A model generated the notes under the pieces. The model worked only from the letters and a program-made list of their open reading frames with translations, was not told the DNA's origin and did not search any database. Both the position numbers and the translations under genes were made by a program. 64,000 nt of DNA from Oscarella lobularis. Its lineage: Eukaryota > Porifera > Homoscleromorpha > Homosclerophorida > Oscarellidae. Below are positions 44,701 through 58,637 of this stretch, piece by piece; position 1 is the stretch's first letter, and each line of letters begins with the position of its first letter. The stretch is taken from assembly GCF_947507565.1 (NCBI RefSeq), contig NC_089176.1:744001-808000 (forward strand), written 5' to 3'.

Positions 44701-44854
44701 ACAACTATGACGATAATGAGCATTGACAAAATCATTTACGACACCGTTCACGTGAGAAACACATAAGAGTTTAGATTTCCATTGAAGTTTCCGTCTTTTC
44801 TTTTTGACGACGACGAAGACGTCGTCTTCTTTTCTACTCCCCAAAACGCGTCAA

Positions 44855-47800
44855 TTAGAAGACTTTTTTAGACTCAAAACCGGCTCTTACCAATGCCAAA
44901 ACGGCAGCTTCGCTCGCTTTATTCCGAATTCTCAGCGCAACGCTCGCCAAAGCGACGTTTGTAAATCCCTTAGGTGTATTCATTACCTATATGCACAGCT
45001 AACAACTTCTACTAACCTTTCGGATGCTCCTAGAGACTGCACTGGTAGACGCAAACGATCTGCCGAAGGAGTCGACAACTCTCCATTTCTTCGCCAGTGC
45101 CTCGACAACGTAAAACAGTTCAGTGAGGCCACGAAGAGTCGGCGAAACGAACGTCGCCAATCGGGCGGTGTTCGCCTCCTTGTCAATCAAATCGTTGAAC
45201 AGATCCCAGAGGGGTTTGAGAAAGCGCAAATCGACTTGGACGTTGCGGCTTAGTTAGTAGAACCTAATGAATGCGGGGAGCGATCTTTTTTTGGTTTTTA
45301 CCTGGCTGCGAGAAAGAGCGCTCGCAAGAGAAGTCCGAAGGTTTTCAGTCGATATTCTCCCGTCTGATTGCACGCGACGCCAATCAGCACCGGCCACACG
45401 TCCTCGACGGGAACGGCACTAAAAAGCGAAACTAGTACGAATTTTTCATTACTGAAATATCACCTCTCCGCGTGTGATAGCATAGACGAAAGGAGAGCGT
45501 AGCCATTGTCGAAGCTAAAGCGCCAAAAATGAGAAAACAGCGATTTTTCAATGCGACGAGCGTTTCACCTTCCGCCCAGACGTCCGGTGACCGTGAATCG
45601 AAATCCCCAATTGAGGCCCAACGCTTCGCGAACTTCGAAAGAGTAGTAGAGCGTGTCGCCTGCAAGCGGAGTCGCGAGTAGAAAAAAAAAACGACGCGCG
45701 ACGTCTCGCTCTCGCTCACGTACCGGCCACGTCGAAATTTCGCCACTTCGGCGACGACGGCGGACCGTAGAACTGTCGCTTGTTCACGTCGTGATCCGGC
45801 GAAGACGATATTATCAAGGCGTGCCGATCGCTGCCCGTTTCGCATCTGAAAACCGATCGTCAACGTGCCGGAGAATGCGAGAACCTTTCGCTAACTTGCC
45901 TCGGATCGAAGAAAACGCCGAGAGCGAGAGCGCCCGGAATGTGAACTTCTCCATGACATTGGGTCTCGTTGCGATACGGATGCTGCGACTCCTTCGCCAC
46001 CGAAATCGTTCTGCGACGAAACATCGCGTGGCCCGACGTCAGCGCGAGAGCTTTAATCAAGTCGGGCGATCCGCAAGCGACGAATCGTTCTACAATCTGA
46101 AGAAAAAAAAAGAGAAACGACGCTAATTTCGAGCGCATGTGTCGTCTTTTTTTTTCATTGCGAAATACATTGCTAAACATCTGTCCGCTTTGGAGTTTTC
46201 GCATGAGATCGAGGAAGCAGACGAGCGTGACGGAATCGATGTGTCCTAGCGAGGAAAACGTGATCGTTTTCTCGTTCAACGGCCAGCGAGTCAGAAGTAG
46301 GCCGGCTAAATATCGAGCGTAGACAATTGAGAGAGCATCGGCAAGCTACGGAACAGAAAAACAAATAAAAAGGCAGCTGATTTCCCCCCGTACCTTAAAC
46401 GACTGCATTCGCGCCTCTTTCTGATGAAGACCGTGGCTGAATTCAGAAACTTTCTGCGTGAGCATCTGCCGTCGTTGCTTGTACAGAAACTAAAAAAGAA
46501 ATAGAATTAGTTTCGTAGACTCGTTCATATAGTTGTCACCTCATCGGACTTGTGATCCTTCTCTGGAATGACTTGAGAGTCTTTAGCCACGCCGAGCTCC
46601 TTTAGTGCTTCGTACGCACTTATTAATTAAAAGACATTATAATAATTTTCTACTGTCAAACACTTCATTTGATTCTTTTGCACACCTGGGATCGACGCCT
46701 GATTCTTGTAAAGGAAATCGCATTACTCCGAAGTCGGCGAGAAGATCTTGTCTTTCATCGCCGTCCTCCTCTTCGACAACAGGCTTGATTTCCCTACCGT
46801 TGCAACGTCGCCGAAGTCGTAAACATCGGGCATTTAGCGCACAAACCATTTTCGCGCTTCTTTGAGAACAGAATCACTTGGACGAAGTGCGACGCCATCG
46901 TAACTAAAAAAAAGAAGGCGAGCCGCCAAGTCGCGTCAAAAACGAAAAAGTTTTTCCTAAAAAAAACCTTCGCTGAACTTGCGTCAACATCTGACTGCGA
47001 TCGCGATTATTCAGTTCGTATATGGCTCGAAGCCACGACATCGGACACCGCACGGCCTCGAAAATAGTCTACTCGGAATAAAACATAAAAGACGAGCAGA
47101 CTCGACATCAACTCGTACCTTGAATGTTGATTGAGTCGTTTTATCCAAGCCCGCTAGCGCATAATCGTCGCTTTCCGTCTCCGGGTTGTCGCCGGACACT
47201 TCCATGTCCTCCGTTTCGGATTTGGACGTCACTACGATGCGACGCATCCATCGTTTCGACGGCGCTTCCGCGTCCCGATAAAACTTCGCTGTGGTGATCT
47301 AAGACCACACGATTACTGCTGAATAATTGCCTTCTTTTTTTCTTGTTGTACTTCAATGAGCTCTATTGGCAAATCGTGCGCAATTGTTGTTCCCTTGCAC
47401 GCCAACGTAATAATCCTGGGTAGACAGCCGGCCTCAAGAACGGCGCAACAACGATCCGGCGACGTCTACAAAAAAACAACCCCGAGTAGTCAACTCTAAA
47501 CAGTAAACGTCTTTTTCTGTACTCGAACGTGCGGAACGATCGCCTTCATGCTCAGGGCAATGACACGAACAACTTCCACAGACGTAAATGCCACTGCATC
47601 CAAAGATAAATCTTTTGCAATCAATAGTAGGGGGTTTAATATAGACTACCGTGTTTTTCGGACGCCAGCAGACAAGAATTCAGTAAGACGAGCAAGAGCT
47701 GAAAGATTTCATCATCCGAAAACAAAGGCGGCTGATCTAAGACGTCTTCGAATGACAGACAGTTCTGAGACGTTGGAGAGTCGAAGACAAAGGTACGAGA

Positions 47801-50800
47801 ACCGAAAATTCGTCACTCACTTTCGTCAGATCGGCGTAGCCGCGCGAAGCCAGATTGATTCCGCTCATGCGATGGTCTTGGAATGATTTCAGCAGCATGA
47901 CTTTGCGTTTCTCGCCGACGTAAAGCCGATTGGCAAGTGCGCCGTAATGAGGACCCTACAAACAAACCAAAGTGAATTCTGTCCCGGAAATTAGAAGACG
48001 TTTTTACCTGGGGATAGCCAGCTAGAATCTGCAAAATGTGAACGAATTTCACATTGGGTGCCTACGAAAACGAAAAAGCTTAACAACGGAAAGAGTTGGA
48101 CGGTAAACCGCTTTCTACTGGTTCTTTTTCTTCTTCCATGTACGTTATCAGTTCTTTGAGTCTCCTGACTATTATGAGTCTCAACGATTGCCGCCAGACG
48201 GGCGTCATAGCGATAGCTCGCGTTGCTTCGAAGTACGCAGTCGAAGCGCTGATGCTTCCTCTGAAGACGAAAAATAAAAAATTGCTGATAATACGTCAAT
48301 AGAACGCGGTACTTTTCAAGCAATAGCCGTCCGCAAGCGAGAAGATATTCCAAAGTCGTTTGACCCAGCACGGTAAACGAATCCGTATCTTCTAGCAATT
48401 TCTTTTTCTTCTTTTTCTCGATATAAATAACCGCCTCGTCGGAGACCTAAAGAAGCGTTTTTGTTCGCAAAGCAGCGGTTTGACGCGGTATCGTACTTCG
48501 GGTCCAATTCTTATCAGGTATTGACTGAATACTCCCAAAGTGGCCATATGGGCGTCGCTCTCTCCTGAATCCGGCTTTCTACATTTTTTACGGACGAGTA
48601 GAAGTCTCCCATGAGGTGTTCGCATGCACGAACGCTTACCCGAGTTGCCTGATCAAGGCAGGCAACAAAACTTTAGAACTGTAATCTTTCAAGTTGCCGC
48701 CTAATTTAGCCCAATATGAAAACTAAACAATTCGCATGAAAAACGAAGCCCCCAATTGAAAAATTCATCTCAAACCTTGTCGACTGGCGGAAGAGTCAGC
48801 GCAAACACCGCAACGTACTTCAAGCGTCTCGTGTTGAAGAATTTCTTTTCTTTTTCGTCGAATTCCTTCAATCCCGGATAGCTAATCTCCGGCTCGCTCT
48901 CGAGCGCTTCGCCCTCCATCGCCGTCGCTCCGGCGTCGTCAAATCGACCTTCGAGTGCCATCATCATCTCCTCGTCGCCGGGTCCGCTTCGCATCTCCAT
49001 GAGCATTTCGAACATCATCTCCCTCGACATGGGCCCGCCGAAATCGTCCGCGTCGTCGTCGTCGTCGTCGCCGTCGTCGTACATGTGACGAAAAAAGAAA
49101 GGCGACATGCGACGAGCGTACGCGTACGGCATCATCATTCCATGACGTCCGCCGCCCGCCATTGGCTTGCCGCCTCGTCCGCCGCCGCCGCCGCCGCCGC
49201 CTTGCATCGCGCGGATGCGATTCATGAACGCGCGCTTCGCCGCCTTCTGTTTCCTTTCTTCATCTGAGATGAGAATCATTTACGATGAATTGATACGAAA
49301 TTGTGCTCTTTGTTTACCGATGAGGTGAATCCAACTGCCGATTATTGCTTCTGACGTTATTTTAGCGTGGTTCAGGTGCTCGGCCAACGCCGCCTTCCAC
49401 AGATCGCTGCCAACTAAAGCGACAACGTTAATAATAATAATCGTATTCTCCTCTACACGTACTCTTCTCGGGAGGCGACGCGTAGACGAGATCGTAGACG
49501 AATGCGGCGAGACGGCTGACGAGCATCCAAGCGTGATGACCGGCGTGCGTTTCCGCGTGGATGACACGTTTTTGATCGTCGGCAGTCATGACGGTGTCGA
49601 GGGCTAAAAGAAAAAAAATTAAAGAAAGAATCGCACGTTACGGACTTTCTCGTACCAGCCGACGATCGTGTCGGCACTTGGCAACACGAAGATCCGCTTA
49701 TGGAGCTATAGAGCAATTAGAAAATAAAAAGAATTGAAGAGGGAGATTCCTTACATCGAATCCCTGTCTGTATGGTAGCATCCGAAACAGACGTATTTGC
49801 GAGTTTTATCCACTATCCTTTCGTATTTCTGGTACGTGTCGAAGACGTAGCAGTTGCACTGGTGGCACTTTTTCCTACGCGCGCAAAAGGTGCATGAAAA
49901 ATCGTACAATTTACAATAATAATAATAATAATAAAACGTCCTACTCCAAGAACACGACTTCGTGACCTTCGCTGTGCGTCTCAGGAAATCTCTTATCTTC
50001 ATCGAAACAATAGAAACATCGTAACCTAGTGATTTTTTTCTCTCTCACTTTCGTAGCAGTCTTTGCAGATGTTTCCCTCGAGACAGACTTTGCAAAAATA
50101 GCGCGTTCCGGGAGTCTCCTTTCCACAGCTCATGCAGTGAGGGGTAAGGCCAATCTGGTCGCAATAGAGAGCGGCAAAACAGTTCATACGCTGAAATAAA
50201 AGCCAAAAAAATTAATAGAGCATCGATCGTATCATCTGCCTCACCCTCACGTCGTCTTCGGACGTGCACTTGTTCTTCTCTTCGTCTAGCCATATCAGAA
50301 CGTTAGCCTTGGCCTTGGGAAGAAACTCCATCCACTCCTTATACGTCTTAAGTAGTCGCCGATCATTGGTCTCTTCGCTATCGTTCTCGTCTTTATAGCG
50401 AACCGGCTCGTAGCCAACTGGACGACGAGTAAAATTTTAGCACGGACGGTGAAAATAGCGTGTATCTTACATCGAGCAGCTTGGAGAAGAAATTCGAATA
50501 CATTCGCTTTTGTGAGAAAGGCCAAGTCGTCGGAATCCCAAGCGAAATCGAAACAGTGCATGGTGTAAGTTTGATAGGCAACGAAGCACGATCTCGTAAT
50601 CCTACCGATACACAGAAAACGTAGATTTATCGAGTGGCGGAGAACTGCCACTACTACTCTACTGACGGTTGAGTGGCGTAAAGGGCTTTCAGTGTTTCCA
50701 TTAGAAGGAGCAAGAGTCTGTGATACGATTCGCGCACGTTGCGAACGAGGTCGGCACCGCATCCTTCCAAGCCACTGAGATAGCTCCTGCATAAATAAAC

Positions 50801-53800
50801 GAGATGAGAAACGCGTCTTCTCCTAATTCAGATAGCAGCCTACCTTGGAAAATCCGATTGGAATTTCAAAAGGTTTTTCAAAAAGCACAGCAAATGAATC
50901 TGAAACGAATCTCTCTCTACAGTGTTAAGATATACTTATCGATTCCTCTTACCGTGATGGAATTGTTTTCCCTTTTGCACGCTGACATGAAGTCGGTGGC
51001 AAAAGCGAACGCTTCAGCTCTGACAGAAGCCTTGGTCGACCGTTTAGTAAAAATTTGTTTCAATCTAAGTGTGATATATACAAAAATAGATGAAGGCAGC
51101 AAAAGCGTGTTTACCTTTCCAGTGAAATTCCTTCGAGTCTGATAAATTCAAGTAAAGAACTGGCAGTTGAGCTTCGAGTAGACGATTTACGTTCTCGTGC
51201 TAAAATCTGGTCAAACGAGTTAGTTAATTAAACATCGCTATAGCAGAATGCCAAAACTCACGTGTCTGAAGCTGTGGGCCTGTTTCGTAACAGACGACAG
51301 TCTTGACCAGTTTTTAGTCTTAATCTTCCACTGAGACGAAGTAGAAGTCTTGACGGCAAGTACATCTATCTCTACGGTGGGCTCTGACAAATAACGTTTC
51401 TTACCGTTTGATCACGTTCGGCAAGAGACGTGCAAAGAGGATTCAACGTAAGCAGAAAATCTGCCTTCTCTCGACAAGCCAAAACTACGCCGGGGCACAA
51501 ATTACCAAACGATTTGAGTCCAATTTAACTGAAATGTACCTAAGGAGTCGATTTCGCCTCCGCGCTCTTCCTCGTTCCCATCCACCTTTTGTTTTTTACT
51601 AGCAGGAGGTTCCGAGTCGGCTAGGTCCTTTTCTTTCTGAATGAGCGCCCGTCGTCTCTCGACCAGAGTCCAACGCAGGGACTCCGCGGCGTTGAATGCG
51701 TGGATGACGCCAGCAGGAGGCTCGCCCGCCGCCGTCGCTCCGCCACCAACTACGAAAGATGTAGATGTGACCCTGGCCTTCAAAATAAAAATTTGGCGAA
51801 CGCACCAAGTCGAATGAGATATTCGTGTAGACTCGAGTCGTGCCACAAAAGGGCGCCGAACGTTGCTCGAACGGCAGAATCGATGAGCTGATTTCCTATG
51901 CGCACACGAGGTTGTTTCTTCCAACAGCTGAGAAAAGATATAAAGAAAAGGAATCCAGTCACAAGAAGAATCTATTACTATTCAATCAATTCGTTTCCTA
52001 AGCCTCCTGTTGCAGTTGAAAGTGATTGGAGAAAACTTCTCAAAGCCAAATTCGCCGAATTTTTGTCACTCTAATAACACGGGAAAATAGAAAATAAAAG
52101 AACAAGCGTACAAATATCTTACGAAAGTCTGAGACGACAGCATCGCTTTCCAAATCGCACTTCCTTCGATGTTTGAATCTTTGAGAGAATCGTCTAGACA
52201 AAATCTTAACGCTGCGACTGCGACGATCGACGGATAGCTAACCAGGTCGCTCAGCAATGCCCAAGCTACAGATTTGACCACACAACGTCGCCAGGTGAAG
52301 ATGCAGATCGTACGCCCAACATAAAGAAATGATTGGACGTCCCAGAGCACTCAGCTAAAGAAGAGCGTAAGCTCGTAATTCCACGCAGAAAAAATAGCAC
52401 AGGTAGTTACAGAAAATTTGTATCCCCACGCGTTTGTGCTGCTGTCTGAATGGAAGAAGAACTGCAGACGATTTTTACTTCGAATCGTTATGCTCTGCGT
52501 CGCAACCACATCACGCGAAAAACGTCAAAAAAACGGATAGTGCTTCCTACCGAAGGCCACGTGTCCGAGCCAACTTTTCCGTGATACTTACGAACTTCGC
52601 CAGACGAATCAGTGAACTCCAGGTAATCGTACCTGCAAAGAACGTCATTGAAAAGACAATGCCAATTCCTTGGAGCGTGCCTCTGCTCTGTTTCGCACTG
52701 CTGGTCGAATTCGAGTCGAAAAGAGACGCAACCCAAACACTCGAACGTCTAGAAAACGAGAACAATATATTGTGCAACGAATCGGTTGCGGTGTGGTGGA
52801 AGACAATGTAATTCTTTACCTGGCGGACATTGGTGTTGTTTTCGTACTTGTGAGCCGATTCCCTTGTCCACGTCTGCAGCACGACGTTCGCTTCGGTCTT
52901 CCGAAAGAACGATCCGCGCGGCTAGAAATTAAGGCGAAATTTTTATCGATAATCGACTGCACGCAATTTTTCACCTCGGGAAAAAGGTGGCGAGCGTCTC
53001 CGATTGTCGAAATATCGTTCAGAGTAGTCGACACGGGCAGAAGAGCGCGCAGAATTCCGAAGCACCACGGTTCACTCCGCATGAAAACGTCGAGATTCAA
53101 CACCGCCATCTATGCAGAACGACATGTCGCGCGCGCAAAAAAAAAAATCAATCACTCACAAGCTGCCTAAACGCCATTCCGACCAACGACTTCTTCAATC
53201 TTTCGACGTACACAGTCTAAAGAATTTCTCTTCGAGGTTAGCTAATTTATGACGAACGTTTATTCCTCCTACCGTCTTCTTCTCAAACGCTTTCACTCTC
53301 TCCAAAAGACGATACGAACAGTCGGTCAAAATTTGCGTATCTGCGATTTCATTAATTAAAATCGACAGAAAAAATCGCGCGTTTTCCTTACATTTCATCA
53401 TGACCATTCCGACGGCGTGCCGCTGTTCGTCCGTCGCTGCGCCGCTCGTCAGCTGCCCGTACGCCCACGTGCACAAGCTCCTCTGCAACGCGCACAAAAG
53501 CTGAACAAGATCGCTGGGACGGTGCACTGGAGGATGACAGGGAGTCAGCCACTTTTCGGCCTAAACCAAAAAAAAATCGACTAAAAAAAGTCTCTTCACT
53601 GCGTCGACGAACCTCTGCCTCGGCGACCCGAGCCAACGTCGACAAAATTCCCAGAGCCTCTTCACCGGTGAAATTCGCCTTAGAGAGAGAAACCCAATTA
53701 AAATTGACTCCGTGATCGAATCCCACTCACTTCGACGAGGCCTTGCGGCAAGCCGAGCAAGCTGTCGGCGTCGAGAGTCGTATAGAAGCGATAGAGCGAC

Positions 53801-56800
53801 TCGAACGTCAAACTCTGCGACGGCGTTCGTATGTTCTCCTGAGAACGTCGTTATGATTACGAAAAAAATCTCGCACAATGTCGACATTCACTTTGAGTGA
53901 CGTGATGACTTTGTTCATGTGAAAGCGTCTCGTCTCGTCGTCGGGAAAAAAGACTTCGGCGCCTTCGACGATGACCGTCGTCGCGATCTGCTGAACGCTG
54001 CTTCGATAGCGATTCGGACTGTCGACGATGTCGCTCAGGTGCTGATAGACGTCGCAGGTCAATAGCTGATGAGCCTTTGGATGACGTCGATCGGTAGAGT
54101 GCACGAAAACTCGTTTTTCCTCTCTCTATCTCTTACGTTTCGGTCTCGTCGCCAATCTTCTCTTTCTTTGCTGTTCGGCATGCTGAGATGCGGGAGAAGG
54201 TATTTGAGAAGATGAAGGAAATAGAAGCGAGCCGCTTCGTGACGAAAATCAGACCTAAAACAGTAGAGACGATGATCAAGGTCACCGCGTAGTGTACACG
54301 TGTCTTTACTTGTCCAAAAGGGTACTATAGACGTCCCAGTAGAGTCGCAGTGTCACGCCGTCGACGTCCAGACAAGGATCCTGAGGAAGTGATGAAAACA
54401 ATCGGCATTACATTAGAAAAAAAGTACTTTTGCTGGAAATACTCGATCGCCTCTCTGCTGTTTTGAAACGCGAAGCTATACAAAAAAAAAGAATCAATAC
54501 AGAATTGATCCGAAAACGACGTAAGAACTGACTAAGCTATCGGCCATAGACGCGGCAAAAGCCAAAAGATGCAGAGCCGTTTTGTCAGACGGAAACGGCA
54601 CGTCCACTTGGCTCAAGTCAGGAAGAGCAGCTTGACACTTCTATACAGATAAGCTCGCTAGTACGGAGAAATTATTGCCGAAAAAAATCAAACGTACGAG
54701 ACTAAGCAGACTGTCTTCAATGCCATCTGAAACGTCGCGATAGCCATGGCAACGAACGTTGACGAGTCCAATTCTTTCGGCTGTTTCCGAACGAGGACCA
54801 AGAATCTTCACTATGTAATACTGGAGAAGAGAACGACGTTGGACGCACGTCCAAATACAGTCAATAACGTAACCTACTCTGCCGGGTCTGACGTCATCAA
54901 TAGGAATTTCAATGTCGTCCCTAGAGGTCAATAGAGCATCATTATTTATTATTAATATTTTAAAAAATCTACATTTCAGGAGCCGTTTCAAAGTAAGCGA
55001 CGGGATAAAGACTTCCTTTTGATTGGTTATCAAGCGATCTACGAGAAGAGAATACCAAAAGAGCACGGGCTAGCTTTCTCAGATTCGCACTGGTTCCGAA
55101 AGGCTTCATACTCTTCCCGACCCCAATGATTGTACGAGGCCAAAGTTTCGGCGAACTCCTCCTCCTTGAATTCCCTGTACGGAAAACGAATGAGAAAGGG
55201 AAGCTGGCGGGAGAACGTACCCTTTGATGGTGCAGACGAGAATGAGACCATTTCTGACTCCGTTAGCTCCGCGAACAGTCTAAAAAAGACGGGTTCACTA
55301 TAAAAACCCGTTCTCGTTTCGCGAGAATTCGTTGCCTTTAGCGAGAAAGACGTCGCTTCAATGCGAAGTGAATCGGCGCACTGAAAAACGATGTTCACTT
55401 GAACCTTTCCGTCGGCTGAGAGATAGGCTGTAAGCAAGGAAACACGGATTACTAATCAAGTGGAATATCCTTGCGTGCACGATTACCTTTTGAGCTCCAA
55501 GGCGTCTCCAGAATGTTGCCAATAGCCGTGTCTTGACCTTTTTCGCCGCCGTCGTTGTAGACTATTTCCAGGTCCAATATTTCGGCTGAGAGAGCGCAGC
55601 TATTCAAGCCCAAGCACATTTACATGTAACTCACTATTGGCCTGAAAGGCGAGTTCCGCGCTTTCTGCCAACTGGTGAAGCAGAGGCACGACGGAGAGAT
55701 GAATTTCGGGATTTCCTGCAGAAACTCCCTAATGCACCCAAAAATTTCGACTAGTCCGGGGTTACTCAGTAGAAGCTGAGCCATGCGTAGAATGTGAACT
55801 ATCGAGCCCCTGGCTACGGCTAAGCCGAGTAGAGCGTGAAGTCCATCGGAACTAATGGCACCTGACGCATCGCTAGAAAAGAAAGCGCAAGCCTTATCCC
55901 CCCATCCCTTAGTGAGGCAACGCCGTCGGCTCTAGGGCTAACTGGAGCAGATTCTCAAGAAAGTCATTCACTTCATTCAGTATAGATTCGGAAAGAAGAG
56001 CGGGACGCTCGGAGGAAGCCGGCGCTATAGAGAGCGGCGGCATCCCATTGACAGCCAATCTAAAAGAAGCAATAAATACATTTACACTAATAATGGAAAT
56101 CAACACGCGCCTCGATTGTCGCAACAGAGTGTCACGCAGCTGCGAACTCGTCGGCATCGCCACGGACGCGACCGAACGAATCATGCTGAAAATCCACAGC
56201 GCCGACGAGTCGAAGACAGTCGTCTCCTGTCCCACACCTCCAACACTAAAAAAGTAATCGAAATTTGCTCCAATGACAATAGAAAGGGGGGACTACTACT
56301 AACTGGACGCCTTTCATGACGAGACATCGAATCCGAATGTCCGAACCGCCGTTCTGATTGTGCCGAAAACCGACGACAATGACGGGATAGTGTCGACGAC
56401 AGTTCCGCAGGAGCGATATCCTTCCGGCGACCCCCTTCGCTATCTTGACGTCGGCGAGCTGCTTCATGCCCTTCGCGTGACTTCCCGCCGTCACCTCGAT
56501 CGTTGACGGAACGAAACTGTGATCCGACGGGAGCACGTGAACGTCCAATCGATGAACGATGACGTTCGGCTTGACGTAAATTCGTATCCAGTTCTTTCCC
56601 TGTCGGCCGGCGCCCACCTGCCAATAGTCGCCGAGATTGCCGTTCACCATCTTGTACGCGTCCGCCTGATTGCTCGACGTTTCCAGGCGAACGAAACACT
56701 TGCGCGTCGGCAGGACGCTGTCGCCGGACGCGGTCGGCGCGTCGACGTCCATTGGAGGGAGAGAGAAAAAATTCGACGGTTTTTCTGATTTAATTAAAAA

Positions 56801-57859
56801 ATGCAAATATTTGATCAAAAGACGTGCCTCTGTCTCTATACCTTTTTTCGCTGCCGAGTTCATGAAGTGCTGAAGGAGGCGATGTCTCATCTTCAGCAGG
56901 ACCGTATACATGTCGAGAGAAGGAGGTTGCGTTATTTCGACGGGCGGCCTATTTCGTCTGAGAAACTGACACACACAAAAAATACCAACTTGCCTTCATT
57001 ATCATGTGTATGCATACGGCAAGAATCTTTGGATCGAGATCCGAACTCCACTCCTTTTTGTAATCGACGGTGTCAACGATTCCCGGCATGAGCCCAGACT
57101 CTCCAAACTTCCAATTCAAATCTGATAAAATTTCGGACGGCGACCCGTCAATCAATTTCAAAATCTGAACGAATCAATAATTAAAAATCCCCTCCTCTCC
57201 CCTCCAAAAAAAAAACGAACCCGCCGAATGTGCTCAATGTCCAAAACCCCTTCCCCGTTAAAATCAAACTCTTCAAACATCTAAAAAATGTCCCTTTCAG
57301 TTTCAATTCCCTCCCCGAGTTTGTACCGCAACCTTCATCGCTTCGTCTCGACTGCATCCTCGCCGAATCCAAAACTCGCAAAAATCGGTGAACGTCATCA
57401 AATCCTCCGAACCGTCGCGTTTCTTGTCGTCGAGAATTTGCAGCAATTCGTTGCGATATCTGCGCAACGGTGGATCGATTGCCACCGATCTAAAGCGGCG
57501 CGCACCTTAGAATATTTCGCTATCGAACGATCGACTCTACTTGATTTCGGACAACTCTTCGCGGAGCGCTGCGGCATCGAAGAGAACGGAAAAATCGATC
57601 GGCTTCTCTTCTCCAGCTGCGACGACGAAAGACGTCATCCTTGCTTCTAATCCTAATCGCGAAACGCGTCTCTCACCGTCTTCGGCGAAGCGATGATGAC
57701 GACGAGGCCACGGAAGAATCTACGGATACGACAACGCGTGAATCCCCCCGAGAAAAGGGCGTCTTCGTGACGCGGATGATAGTTTACGTCGTCGATCGCG
57801 TCCTCGCCGCCGTTATCGTCTTGAAACGGGCGATCTTGTCCGAATCCCACGTTTCCCAT
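44855..57859 (-). CDS. ZZEF1: ZZEF1 (EF-hand, DOC, CUB-like and ZZ zinc-finger protein)
   Basis: A 13-kb gene of several dozen exons, start ATG 57859, stop TAA 44857-44855. In mammals ZZEF1 is a very large protein whose ZZ fingers read histone H3 tails and SUMO; its wider role is poorly known. Landmarks in order: MGN at the extreme N-terminus; an EF-hand region (FTDFCEFWIRRGCSRDEAMK then MFEEFDFNGEGVLDIEHIRR); a DOC/APC10-type domain around 56.2-56.8 kb (FVRLETSSNQADAYKMVNG, YWQVG, GKNWIRIYVKPNVIVHRLDV); a CUB-like region near 52.5-52.9 kb (TWTRESAHKYENN, RYDYLEFTDSSGEVRKY); two ZZ-type fingers at about 50.15-49.8 kb (CMSCGKETPGTRYFCKVC, CKDCY; then CHQCNCYVFDT, KYVCFGCYH); and a second CUB-like region at about 45.6-46.0 kb (KESQHPYRNETQCHGEVHI with PGA). 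The C-terminal armadillo-like helices include LRGLTELFYVVE, and the protein ends ESKKVF. Order and motifs match human ZZEF1 closely. Most introns are 45-65 bp. Confidence 0.93.
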
Positions 57860-58637
57860 GAAGGCAGCCTCCACGCGGAGAAAATCGGAGAATTGATCCC
57901 GTATATAAATTGTGGACGCTTTGCTAAGAAATAGGGACCCAGAAATAGTTCGTACGAAGTGGACTTCTAATCCGAATGCCGATCCATCGAAGCAAAAGCA
58001 CGAGGTCAGGAACCGCCATTTTGAAGCCGCCATTTTTTTGGCGCCAACGTGAAAAGCTATATTGTCTACAGTAGCTGCCCTAACACAAACGCACTGCTAG
58101 AGATACGATATTAATTGTATCTATAACTAGACTTTACTAGTACTCTAGTACAGTTGATTAGCTAGTGGCAACTGCTGCGAGAATATTGTGTCCAAACCGC
58201 TGGAAGATATGGCGGGGGCCTTTGAACGCTCCTGGCCCTGACGTCAACGAGGTCTTGCATTTCTGCGGTACAAACATGCAGACGTCTCCTGGTGTCTCAG
58301 TGCTAATTTTTTTGCAATAACTTATCAACATTCGCAGGCTATGATCGAGTAATTGAGCTAGATTATAACTTGAGACGCAGACTAACTCATATAAATATGC
58401 CGCCCCCGCAACAATTAATAAGGTTATCTGTCTAATGACTCCTCACTCCCCAACCCATTTCCAGGGAAATTGTCGCCGAGTAATCATTGAGTTGAGTTGT
58501 CTACTTCATAGTCGTTAGGTTCTGCCCCGGCCCGTACCACAAAAACAGGACGGTGCCTTGTTGCTGTCTCACTCCACTTCAGAAAGAGCTAGCTGACAAG
58601 CGCCAGATCAGATCGTCGAAGTTATCGGTTAACCAAT
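57860..58637. other. Divergent intergenic region, no gene seen
   Basis: 778 bp between the start codons of ZZEF1 and the GPCR, so it likely holds both promoters. The open frame continues upstream of the ZZEF1 ATG to 58033, but MGN is preferred because it matches the start of human ZZEF1. CCATTTTGAAGCCGCCATTTTT at 58015-58036 contains two copies of a GCCATTTT element and would suit a YY1-type site near the ZZEF1 transcription start. Confidence 0.5.

Noticed and set aside
44296-44704. Alternative frames over the Delphilin PDZ exons
   Set aside because: They are shadows of a GC-rich exon; only the frame from 44673 shows PDZ motifs.
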